From contig CM065170.1 of the NCBI GenBank assembly GCA_033026295.1, forward strand, positions 6,580,540-6,644,539: 64,000 nt of DNA, written 5' to 3'. The stretch is from Channa striata. Lineage: Eukaryota; Chordata; Actinopteri; Anabantiformes; Channidae. Position numbers and translations under genes: made by a program. This document shows positions 25,401 to 42,800 of the stretch, in pieces (position 1 is the first letter of the stretch; every line of letters starts with the position of its first letter). The notes under the pieces are model-generated. The model was not told the DNA's origin, did not search any database, and worked only from the letters and a program-made list of their open reading frames with translations.

Positions 25401-27174
25401 TATCTGCTGAGGTCGTCCAGGGAAGCCACTTCAAGACCACGGCATCTGATAAACCCGTCAGTAAGTGCCCACGTGCTTGTGGTTTGTGCCAGCTTGTAAA
25501 ATTTCTCTTCTGTAAACTTCTCACTTTTGAATGTTCCTTCCCCAAACGGTGCGGATACGCCAGAAGCTAAAAAAATGTCTTAGCAACACAGAAGCGAGAC
25601 TCACAGCAGCATGTAACAAAAACAAATAATGCATCATTATATTAAGATGTATCCTGGCAACAGGTGATTAAGTGACAGTTGCTGTTCATCAGAGTTCTCA
25701 TAAAAGCCGGCCTACACGTGTGTGTCACAGTCTTTTAACTGCTTCCTCTCTCTCCTCTTTCCAACCTGTGTGTGCTGTGTGTTGCGTCTGTCACAGATGG
25801 TCTGTTTTGTTGTATAAAACACTTCGTAGGTGGACAGCTTTACATCATGAGAGGTAAGTCAGCAGTGAATTACTCATAATCCAAGTGTGATCATTGGTAC
25901 CAATATTTGAATCAGCTACGTGCGCAGAATATTTTATGCATTTAGCTCAAAATGCTAAAAGCTCATGTGCTAGAATTGGTGTAAATAAACAATAGCAGCA
26001 TGTATTCTCCAAAACAGCTGTTTCCTATTCACCAAGTATTACATTATAGGACTGGTTTGCCTCAATTTTAGAACGATATCTACTTGTGGTATCACTCAGA
26101 ATGTTTCTGTGTATTTGCCTATTGAGGTGCTGTTAACGCTGAATGTTTGCATCTAATTAATCAAAGTAATAGTTTGACATTTAGGCAAATGGCGTATTTG
26201 CTGGGTAGAAGAGACCGTGGAAGTTTGTTGTCTGTACAGTGAAAGTAAAGTTAGCTCAGCGTTGCCTTGAAGCAGGAGAGAATATCCGGCGTGGGTCTGT
26301 CCAGCTGTAACAAGGTCTGTCTACCAACTTTGTTTAAAGCTTCATTTGTTGGGTATTTTTAGAGCACCTATCCCAACATGGAGCTGCTGTCAAAACCTCC
26401 CATGAAAGCAACTCCTAGAATATCACTGACAGCAGTGCAGAGATAGTCACGTTCATGGGTGTTTGAGCGAGGCTCACCCTTCTGACCAATCAGACAAGGC
26501 CAAATTATATGGGTACCTTTTGGGTTCCCTTGCATATATCTATGAAATGCCACGAATTATGACAGAGCGTCAGTTTTTGATGTCTTGAGTGAATTAACTT
26601 GAAATATTTTACTACACTTATAATGTTGCCGCCCGTTGGACATCCTTCTTATATTATATTTTATGAGTGTGTAAACATTCTGTTTCTGACCAGTTTAACT
26701 CAAAACATCATGTAGTTACTGACTGCATCTGCTCATATTCATGAAAAGGACCAACTTTAATGGGGGAAACCTATTTAAACATTTGCTGCACTTCTGCGTT
26801 GCCGCCACTTGATGGCGCTCTCTCTCTCTCTCTCTGCTCTCGCACCTCTTCTTTCAGACACCTATGTCAAGTTGACCATGCTGGACTCCAAGGGAAAAGA
26901 GATGTCCAAGTGTAAGACAGCTGTGTGCCGCGGGCAGCTCAACCCCACCTACAAGGAGACGTTTGTGTTCCAGGTGGCGCTCTTCCAGCTGTCGGAGGTG
27001 TCGCTGGTGGTGTCAGTGTTCTGCCGGAGGAGCAGCATGAGGCCCAGGGAGAGGCTGGGCTGGGTCTCCCTGGGCCTCAACAGCACCACCGAGGAGCAGC
27101 AGGCCCACTGGACAGAGATGAAAGAGGCCGAGGGACAGCAGATTTGTCACTGGCACACGCTCACCAACACCTAG
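16442..27174 (+). CDS. syt14: Synaptotagmin-14-type tandem C2 protein, transmembrane isoform
   Basis: Syt14-type proteins are Ca2+-independent tandem-C2 membrane-trafficking proteins. Exons of the membrane isoform are 16442-16454, 18228-18275, 20855-21001, 22808-22945, 23307-23566, 24481-24918, 25280-25460 and 26858-27174. All phases agree, giving 513 aa. The N-terminus MAIDGGGRNCGVHELICARR matches the short luminal end of vertebrate SYT14, and the first exon encodes only four codons plus one base. A single membrane helix follows (about 26-46, LLGVLSSIAAFMALMALFFL). Next come an acidic Ser-rich linker, a GYSSEAS motif, NELQPPPYQDD and EEDIPSDSTAVL (all typical of SYT14), then C2A (about 221-345) and C2B (about 377-505), ending QICHWHTLTNT. 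The linker is shorter than in human (about 555 aa). The fish a/b paralogue is unresolved. SYT16 is related, but as I recall it lacks the membrane helix. Exon 9 is preceded by a long CT tract (26818-26836) serving as its polypyrimidine tract. Confidence 0.9.
16531..16549. repeat. (AAT)n microsatellite
   Basis: About six AAT units lie in intron 1 of the syt14-like gene, shortly after its tiny first coding exon. No coding meaning is likely. Confidence 0.8.
17306..17338 (+). repeat. Fragment resembling a fish LINE 3' end
   Basis: The motif ACTTTATTGACCCCACAGTG followed by GGGAAAATC resembles the 'tttattgatcccc-n-gggaaat' tail found repeatedly in teleost genomes. It lies in syt14 intron 1. Only a short fragment is present and the assignment is from memory. 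Confidence 0.45.
19905..19953. repeat. Near-perfect short hairpin in syt14 intron 2
   Basis: The left arm, with core TTCGGGCCAATGCGTCTG, is followed by a six-base spacer CTTCAC and the exact reverse complement CAGACGCATTGGCCCGAA. The pairing extends three more bases around a single bulged A. The arms are 19905-19925 and 19932-19953. The stem is GC-rich in an AT-rich intron. Nothing around it looks like a transposon end. It could be a recent inverted duplication, a small structured RNA or an assembly foldback. Confidence 0.9.
21131..21206 (+). repeat. Interspersed repeat fragment in syt14 intron 3
   Basis: The segment beginning CAATCCAGTCCAACTTTATT and containing CCCAAAGTGCTGTGCATCAA resembles a common teleost repeat tail ('ccaactttatttataaagcac ... 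caaagtgctgtaca'). It is followed by an A-rich stretch. The class (SINE or LINE tail) cannot be settled without a library search. Confidence 0.5.
21667..22581 (+). CDS. syt14: Alternative first exon of syt14-like gene (cytosolic N-terminus), with apparent -1 frame break
   Basis: The ATG at 21667 (GAGATGG context, in-frame TGA just upstream) opens a frame beginning MAFFKSFQQNLPSVNITSIF, followed by a heptad-like helix (SSRVDDLANAVSDATYAVSD) and a Ser-rich segment ending near EWEWRDGCWRVK. From the A5 run at 22056-22060 the protein-like sequence continues in the -1 frame: KKTEAELAEEDKRKKEEEEQ and a long Glu/Lys coiled coil. It ends at the donor CAAG|GTTAGA in phase 1, exactly the phase of the membrane exon (end 21001), so both can splice to exon 22808. 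The exon is 915 nt, and one extra base would restore a single frame. Codons in the original frame beyond the run look like a shadow (K/R-rich). An alternative view is that it is an internal exon entered at a weak acceptor at 21665. The exon carries no membrane helix. Confidence 0.65.
25797..25853 (+). CDS. syt14: Candidate 57-nt cassette exon inserted in C2B of syt14-like gene
   Basis: It is bounded by an excellent acceptor (pyrimidine-rich tract ending TCACAG) and an excellent donor (AGAG|GTAAGT). The preceding coding exon ends in phase 1 with A, and this 57-nt stretch continues the phase and returns it unchanged to the next exon at 26858. Inclusion adds 19 residues, NGLFCCIKHFVGGQLYIMR, between DKPV and TYVKLTML. 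That places the insert in the early C2B region, near the loop that binds calcium in other synaptotagmins. Skipping restores NTYVKLTML, the junction recalled from SYT14. Expression is not proven. Confidence 0.6.
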
Positions 27175-29147
27175 GAGGAGGATTCATGAAAACGGAACTT
27201 GTTATATTTCATTCGGAGTTTTAGGCAGCGTAGGAAGCAGCTTGTGCGAACACTGCACACAGGTGCGAGGAGGGACGTGGGTTCTCAGTCTTCACTGCCA
27301 GAGACTGCACGAACTCCCTTTACTCTGCCACGTGCTGAACTTATCGCTGGAGACGTAAACTCTTGCTCCAGCCTTTTTTCACTGACAAAAACAGTGACAG
27401 TCTGAAAATATCGTCTGAAAATGGATGACGTAATGACTCTACCAACCAAGAACACAAGGAAACCTTGTTTTCCGCTGATAATGCCTACAGCAAACGTGCA
27501 TGTGCTCGAACTGTTTACAGGACGCTGTTAGGACACTTCCAGACATTCTCTGTCTCTGAATCTTGGACCAAAGAGCTCGGTCCAGGACTAGCAAACTCCT
27601 CCCTGTTTTTTCTGGGCTCCTCTGGACTTCAGCTGCCACCAGCATACCAGACATTTCTCTATCAGTCATAGCCATTGACACAAGAGAATGCAATGAAAAG
27701 ACTGTTAATAAGGGCCTGCAACATGCTGCAACAACGCTTCAGAGCTATGCTTTGTACAGTTTGTCTACATGCACAACATAATGCAAATCCATTTATTGAT
27801 TGCTTTTATGCCTTTAGATTTTCAAAGCATTTTTCTGTTCCCTTGTGCGGGATGTGTTTCACAAATACATATCTTAGTTTTTATCGTGTTCTTGCTTAAC
27901 TCGGAACACTATGCATCCGAGGAATAGATTTCCGAATCGAACACAGCTCTGCATGCCGCTGGTATCAAAGAGCAGCTTCTGTTTCTGCGTAATGCGGCTC
28001 GAGTCCGTCTCACCATTCAGCCTTCTGAAAACTCAGCCATGTCCATTCATGTAGAAACATGGTGCTTCCTGCTGAGGAGGAATATGCAAAAGCTGTGCCG
28101 TCCATTAAAAAAAACGAGCTGTTTCTTTGAGGCCGTGCAGATGACAGCCGAGGCTGTAGAGTTGAAAAACTAAATAATAGGAAAAGGGTGAATCATTTTG
28201 TCTCATTATAAATAAATAAAAATGTGTTATAAAGGCTCAAAGAAATGATAAACTGTGCAAAATGTAATAAATCTGGTTAAACTATTGCTGTCCTCTTATG
28301 GAAACCAATGGTAAATTCTCATCAGAAAAGCTAGTAGTCATAAATTATTCCAAAAGACCTACCGAAGAATTCACAGCTACACCCACGTTTCAATAAAAGT
28401 ATGAAGCTGAGGGTTGTGGGACATATTTTCCTTTTTCTTCTCCTTGTCTATCCCCCCCTAACTGTTGCCCACTGGGTGTTTCTGAAGGGTCAGTGTTTTT
28501 ATAGTTTCTACAGTTTATCCATTATGAAATCACATCCCAAGATTCATGACAGCCAGATGTCTCGCATTCCTGCCAGATACAGTTAAACATCTGGCTTTTG
28601 ATTGCAGAAAAGGGAATGTCAGCCACTTGTGTGACAAGTGTGGCAGGCATTTTCTATATGTGCATAACCAGCATTTACAACAAAAAGAGTAATTCAAACT
28701 TTTGAAAATATCCATCTTTGCATATTGTCAACTCTTTTTTTGTCAAGAGTTATAGAAAAAGGCTGATACCACTCAGGCATGTGACCAGAGCCAGTAGCAG
28801 GTTATTTTAAATGTCACAATTGCCATTTATCATAGAAATATATATTTATATATATATTAAATGCACTCTTTGTAGAAATGGTAACAAAGTACGTCTTTTG
28901 TGTGTATGTTTTACAGATTATGGTCCAGCTTGTTTTAGGTCTTAGTGCTAAATTAACTGGAAGTAGCTTTTTTTGTTTTACCGTTAGTCATCCACGGTCA
29001 TGGCAGTGTAATCTATCTTTTCATCAGAACACTCAACAATGGAAATAAAGAACTTTACCTTCTAAATTATAGGAACCTAAAACATGATCAAAATTTACTT
29101 GTAAAGGGACATAAATGAAAGAATAAAGACAAAAGTTGGGTAATATT
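27175..29147 (+). other. syt14: Putative 3' UTR of the syt14-like gene
   Basis: This is the non-coding tail after the TAG at 27172-27174. Plus-strand AATAAA hexamers occur at 29044-29049 and 29122-29127, and another near 28392. The last would place cleavage near 29140-29150. No separate gene is visible. Confidence 0.5.
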
Positions 29148-32100
29148 TTTAACAATATTTAGTCTTTATTTCAATCCATCATGGCCTTTTGTGGTATGTT
29201 TGATGTCGTCAGTCTGGTACGATGAAAACTGGAGTCTACAGTAGCAGAGTAACTGTGGTCTTTCAGAGAAACACTCCCTGCTTCAGGAAAACCAGCTCTG
29301 CCCCAGAGCCTGGGGGGAAACACACACTGTAGAGGAATGTAGAGGCTCCCAATTCCAGTTTTACAGCTGACACACAATGTGGCCTGAGGACAGGTAATTA
29401 TAAAACCCCTGGGCCTTCAATAAAATCGTTGGGATGTCGTGAGTGGTTTAGGAGGAGCCATGGTGGGTTTTTTGGCTCGGTTACAAATTTATTGTAACCA
29501 AATTGCCACTTTACACCAGAATAATTAGGAATCCGCCTCTAAACTGACCAATCTTTGGTAAATACGGGATTTTACACGTTTGTTTCCCGGAAGGGGACGT
29601 GCCACCGTGGTCACTTGGAGCAGACTGATTTGGAAAGCATTTAAATTAGTGTCCACGGGCACCTTCAAAAACTCCTTTTACTCTCTACTTATAGAATGAC
29701 CTGTCTAACATGAAGGTGATCTTGGTGTCTGTAACATGCCTAAGTGCTGCTCTCAGATCAGTAAAGTTCCCCCCTCAGCATCCAGTGGCACAAACTAGTT
29801 TTCCCTGGCAAAGGAATTAGCTGATGGCTCGATGTGGCTGGTACCTCTGTAGTGTGGCCATTTTGTGCATCTCCTGTTGTAAGTTCAAAACCTTTTATAA
29901 AACTATTCAATAATTAATTAGCGCTTAATTAAGATAAAAAGCCATTTATTTAAGAGAGGTCTGTTTAATTCTCACAGAACATACAGTATGTGGGGAAAAC
30001 ATAACGCTTCATCTGAGCTGATCTTTATTTTTACTAAGATCAGACTAAAGGAATTGAGCTTGGCTAAACAAAACGGACTTTGGATTTGTGAGACTTGACG
30101 TATGGAGGGGAGACTGACCCTCGGTAAAGTACCATGCAGAGTGGATATGGGTGTACCAGACTGCATCCCTTTAAGCAAGCATTCACGCTTTGTGCCCTGC
30201 AAACTGCGCTGTAAGGCAGCAGACGTCGTACCGATTTGGCAAAGGAAACATTCATTCAGATATGGTAAAAAAAAACAAAAAAACTGAAACCAATATGGCG
30301 ACATGGTAAAGCACCGTTTCTATCGGAGCTGGAGAAAAGATGAAAATGGTGATGGTGCTGCTGCCAATGCAAAGGCAGAACTTGCTATGCAGTACATTAT
30401 CGAGAATAGTTAGACATTTTGGGAAACAGGGTTTCTGGCAGAGGGTTAAACCAGAAGAGCGACACGGCTCTTCATTAGAAACCCGGTCAGGTCCACTTCA
30501 CAATCTAATGCAATCCATTACCGCAGCTCTGCCATAAAGTCTCATTTAACAAGGTGAACTGAAGTGCATTAAATCAAGGTGGGTCTAAAGTTTTGGCCCC
30601 CTCAGTCATTAGAAGTAGGATGGCCAGAACATTAGAACCACCTCTTCATAAAATGCACTCCAGTACAACTCCACTACCCACTATGACCTCAATAAAACAC
30701 ACAGGAAACACGCAGTTCAAATGTCACCTTCCTGACAGCTTCATTTTCAAAAATGAGAAATTACAACATTATTAATGTAGAGTTCATGGTGGAGCTGCCG
30801 TACTGGATTCCATTAGTCCGCACAAGTGTATTTAACATGGTGGCTGATCTGTGTCCATGTGACTACGCAGCCAACAGTATTAGCTGAGCATGGAGAGCAC
30901 TCAGAATCCTATCAGAAATACTTAACACCTCCTAACTCACATATCAACACGTTATACTGCTTAATGCAAACAGAGACCAAACAATAAAAAGGAATTAGTT
31001 ATGGTTTTATGAGGGTTAAGTGCTAGACATAACTGGGACCATTAAATTCATCTGCTGCGTAGGAGCCAATAAATACTCTGGAACACAAGTCCCTCCATGA
31101 CAAATTGTCATTTTTACAGTTTTCTTTTTTTTTGGAGTGTGTATCAGACAAAAGACGACAGAACATGTTGATTAGTGAGCGTCAGAGGTGCTAGCAGATC
31201 GATTCTCCTTCTAACCATATTTCCCAAAATATCAAATTACTTCTATTAAACCTAATGTTTTTTAATTATAATCCTAAAACTACACTTAACTTCACTGGAG
31301 ACTTTCTGTATAATTATCACATTATTGAGACGTCAAAACCTATTTTTTTTGTTGATTTTGGCAGCTGTTGTTGCAGTTTAGCAAAGGGAAACCGTAAACA
31401 GTGATTGGTTGATATAATTACATTTAAGCATGACTACTTTAACCTCGGACCAATTTTACAAACATTAGCAAACACCCTATAGAGTAAAAAAAAAAACCCA
31501 AAAAACAGGCCAACAAAAAACACTCATCAAAGACAAGTGAAGTGCCTAAGAGCATAACAAAATGACAAAATGGTGGCTGGTTTTCATGATTAATCTGAGG
31601 CATTGTGGTGACCACTAAAGTGAATTCCTTCTTGAGCTTAAACTACTTAAACATGATCAGCCTAACAGGTTTTAGTCGTCAGTCGAGGTCCTGTCTCGTT
31701 CTCAGACCAGTGAGTCTGTGCCTCATCTCCCAGAGACAGAGGTTCAGGGAAATGTTCCTTTCATATAGAGATTTACACATTTAAACAACATTATAAAAAA
31801 AAAAAAGGCTGTTCAATAAAATACTTCCAAACATCAGTGCTTCTCTCAAGTATATGTACAAGAAGTACAGTCTGTAATTGTAGAATGGACATCAAACCGG
31901 ACCACCGGAGCAGCCACGTGTCGCCACTCCTGCTCTCCCAGGTGAAAGTGTCAGCACCGGGTCTTTCAGTCAGGGCTTCTGTTCTGACGTCCGCTTTGTC
32001 CTGGGAGAGTTTCTGTACACCGTGTGCAATCGCCTTCGTCCCTCAGCAGGCTGGTAAGAGGTGCAAATGACATCTGTAGTGGTTGATGATGGAGCATGAT

Positions 32101-32415
32101 TGAAGACCATGGAAAACGAGCAGTAACATCCACTGAAAAGGCTTATTTCATTGGCAGTGGTCCTCTTCAGTTGTGACCTTTTAACATTTTTCAGTAGAGC
32201 TGTGGATTAGACCTGCAGCCAACAGCTTTTTAAGTTATCATGTATACACTGACCTGGTTAAAATCCTGACCCCAAAACATTCCTTCTGTACATGTCGCTG
32301 GTAATCCGCCAGTCTCAATCACTGCTTGCAACGGGGGCTTCTGCTCTCGTTAAATACTCAGAGTCCTTTTCTCTACTCTGCTTTTGGCTTCGCTGCTGCG
32401 CAGCACAGCCCAGTG
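29140..32415 (-). other. extl3: Putative 3' UTR of extl3
   Basis: About 3.3 kb follow the extl3 stop codon on the minus strand. A minus-strand AATAAA lies at 29165-29170 (TTTATT on the plus strand), and its cleavage site would fall about where the syt14-like transcript ends. Nearer signals exist (for example around 31800), so shorter forms are possible. There is no open frame of interest. Confidence 0.45.
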
Positions 32416-39185
<6,770 letters not shown>

Positions 39186-39263
39186 TGTTGACTCTCAGTC
39201 TGCTCCTTGCCTCATCAAGGAACTGTTGTTATGGAGTTCAGCAGCAGCCATGACCGACCTTGT
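39186..39263 (-). promoter_or_regulatory. extl3: extl3 5' leader segment with an 18-codon uORF
   Basis: On the minus strand a good acceptor (CATCTCACTGCCTTGCAG|AC) places a non-coding exon start at 39263, joined to the coding exon. Within it an ATG at 39251 (GGTCATGG, G at +4) opens the peptide MAAAELHNNSSLMRQGAD and stops at 39195, nine bases before the main ATG and in the same frame. Such a uORF would be expected to lower or condition translation of EXTL3. This is read from sequence only. Confidence 0.6.
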
Positions 39264-39802
39264 CTGCAAGGCAGTGAGATGGAAACTCAATCATCAAGCT
39301 GGACGTGGCTCTCCTGTTCTGTAATGGTCATCTGGAGCTGTCTTAAGGATCCTGTGTGTGTTGGCTAAAGATTCAGCCTCACCTGTATTCTAATACGTAT
39401 TTTGATGGTTCATAGCTTACACAACTTAGTGCCATTTCTGTTGTGAGTGTCAATCATCCAATTTTAGGTCAGAAACCAGGCCCACGTGCGGGGAGGGGTG
39501 CCCCTCAGTGGGTGATTCAGAGAGAGCATGGCTCCTCACATGGCAATGAGATAGCTGGGTGGTCTTATTGCTTCCCACCGGGACGAGTTCATTTTCTGAC
39601 ACCTTTTCAGTAAATCCTCTAGATGTGGATGTTCTTCAAAACGTTCACCTTCTTCATTACAACAAAACCTGAAAGACAGAGTAGTAGAAATTAGAGATGA
39701 GAGCAATTTAAATTGAAGACCATAAAAAAAAATCCTTATTTGATGCAGTAAAATGTACATTTACTTTGATGATTAGCTGTACAATACATTAAACTGAAAT
39801 TA

Positions 39803-39877
39803 AATTCTTTATATTAAGCCGATCTGCATTTAGCAAAGTTTAATTCTTTATATTAAGCCGATCAGCATTTAGCAAAG
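39803..39877. repeat. Two-copy 39-bp tandem duplication
   Basis: The unit starting AATTCTTTATATTAAGCCGA is repeated with a 39-base period, with a single T/A difference between copies (GATCTGCATT versus GATCAGCATT). The near-identity suggests a recent event. Confidence 0.9.
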
Positions 39878-42800
39878 CACACACGTTAAATTTGCGTAAA
39901 TGTTGGTGACTTTATCTTTTGCATTATTAATGGCAGCCTAATCTGTCATCACTGGGATGAAAGAGGAAGGCAATGTAGGCCCCTACAGTAAAGCAAATAA
40001 AGGTTTGTCATATTCTGTAGTATTTATAGTCTGGCTTTCCACAACATATCACGGCACACTTTTCTTCATAAAGCTATACCTACAGCTCATCGTTTTGTCA
40101 CCGTCTAGTGCATGAAAAAAAAAATCCACTCTTTTCAAATTGTCCAGGTTGGCACAAAACAAGGGAGAGTCATCATTAGTAAACTGCAGGCACTATATGA
40201 GCAAACATCAGCAACACCTCCGGTAAATCTCATTAGGCCTCCTCCTGCTTCTGACTTCACCACTGAGTCAAATTACTGAGCATCTCTGATAGCAGTCCAT
40301 CGCAGAGTGATGCAGAATCATCTTTAGTAGTTCAGAGAAGAAAAACACCCAAACGAAATCAGCTCCATCTTCTGATGGAGATTGTTACACTGGTTTTCTT
40401 TCAAGTTTGCAAGATGCACCTGAAGATGCTGAGGGTGATTTTTCAAACTATGATGGCTTATGTTTCATTCTTAAATAAAAACAAGGATAACATCAAACAC
40501 ATCTTCCTCTTGAATTCACTTGCATTTGATGTTGGGAACTGAACAAAGTATAAAAAAACTTTATTCTTCATCTTCACTGTGCAGATGTTTTGAAGAGATA
40601 GCTCTAGGCTAAAATCAACAACACTTGAAGTCACTGTTGCTCACTTTGAACAGACGAGAACATCTCGGACAGATTACTACATCATGGGCATTATCAAAAT
40701 CTCAGCACAGATCGTTTCTCTCCACGAGCAGCAGGCGGGCCTGCCTTCCGAGTTCATGTCACAGTACAAGCCCCAAGGGTGTCAGCCGATATGGCGTGCG
40801 CCACACGGCCCTTATCAAAGGCTAAAGCCGTAGGCACTGAGAGCGAGCCTTGATAAAGCAGTGGAGTACCTCCATGCAAAAAGAATGGAGCTGCCGTTTA
40901 CCTTTTTCAGACATAACGCCTCTCGATTAAGATATTTCTCCTTGCACTACCAATAAATTCAAACCACTGCGTTGTTGTCTCTCAGCATCATTACAGCCTT
41001 GCTAGATCATAGCATATATAGATACCATCTTATAAGCAAACACAAAAATCATTTTGCGTCAACCTAATCATTTCTCACTGCTCCCTAGCTCTCCTGAAAA
41101 ACAGCATCTTGCTACACAGCTGGTGTTTGTGCGTACGCCTGTAAAGGACAGGAATGAGGAAAGGTACTGGCCAATCACACGAAAGCCACGTGATCCCAGT
41201 TTGCCTGAAATGACTGACATCCTGCTGCTGCTGCTGCTTGTCTCTTAGTAGCAGCATGCCTGAATGCACCCAAAAACCTGCATGCTACCATGCTGCATGG
41301 TGTCAGACCAGTAAACCACTGTTCATGCTGCCAAAGATTTTTTGGCCCCAATTATTTCAATATTGTTTTATCTAACAAATATTTCTCTTTATTATTGGGA
41401 TTCTTAAATTACAAAAAAGAAAAAAATGAAAAACACTTTCTCAGAGTCAAAGGTATCTGTTTGTAGTTTTAGCCAACAAAAAGTCCCACAGCCAAAGAAA
41501 TGCAGTAAACTATGTAATTTAGTGAGTGAAAACCGAGGATGTTTGACTTCTTTTGCAAGATTTTTAAGTCACAGCAGTTGATAGACCTTTGTGCAAACAA
41601 ACTGTGCCATAAAAAAAGCCAACAATTGAGTAGCTAAAAATTGATTATTAAACAACATATTTCCTTCACAAAGTCTTAAAGAGTAATTTTTTTTTATTGC
41701 TAGACTGAATCCATGCTTGTCAGCAGTTTGGACTGGCTTCATGTGGTAGTCTCAGTGCCTCTGCCTCTGTCAGAGTGTTTACTTCTTTTATCACGGGGGG
41801 AACCACTGGCAAATGAAACCCTTTTGCCTGATATGCATTTTTTTACTGTTGCTCTAACATCGGGTATTCTCCTCAATTTGGTGCCAATTGTGCTTGAGGT
41901 GGTGGAACAAATAATTTGACTCTGTTCCCACCGTTTAGCTGAGGTCCTTAACAACGTGCAAATCAAAGACGTTTGACTCACATCTGAATGACACAGAAGG
42001 CCTTTTATGGCTGAATTTGGAACATTCTCAGACTGTTCCAACACGCAAGATCACCTTCCACCAAGTTTATTCCATCTGTAGACCTTTTGTGGTGGCCATA
42101 TTATGGCATCAGACAACTACTTCAATACTGTAATATGACAAAATTATTAGAATCGAGTGTAGTTAGGATATAACATGGATGATACCATGAAGTACAGCCA
42201 TAAGTCAAATATCAGAGTATTGTAATTATCTTTTTTGTAGACCTATAATCTATTAACTGATAGGGCAAACATGTTTTAAAATCACTGCTAGAATAACTTG
42301 GTTAACAAACAGTTTAGGATTTAAAATAACATGACAACTGAACAACACCTTAATAGGGTTATTTAGATAACGGAGGGATGGATTTACAAAGCTGTAAAAT
42401 TAAAGTATTTTAATAACTGCTTGTAATACTTTGATGAATAACGTATAATAATTTGATTATTTAATGGCTTATCAAAATTCACAGTGATTAAATGCATTTT
42501 AATTGGGTCGCCCATTTAATTATTTTGATTACGTCTCAGCTCTAATATACTGGGCTGTAAGTAATGGTTATTATCTTGCTGATCATTTCTTAGCCTAATG
42601 CTTTTATCTAAAAATGTCATAAATTAATGGCAATTGCAAATATTCTCCCAGCTACTCTAGGTCCTTAACATGTCGTATCTTGTCTGACCAGCAGAAGTCA
42701 ACACACAGACACCTTCTCATTACCACGTGGCATATTTAAGAATCTATGAACAACAAATGTTTGAAAAATAATCTACAGCCTCAGAAACCAAACAACTAAT

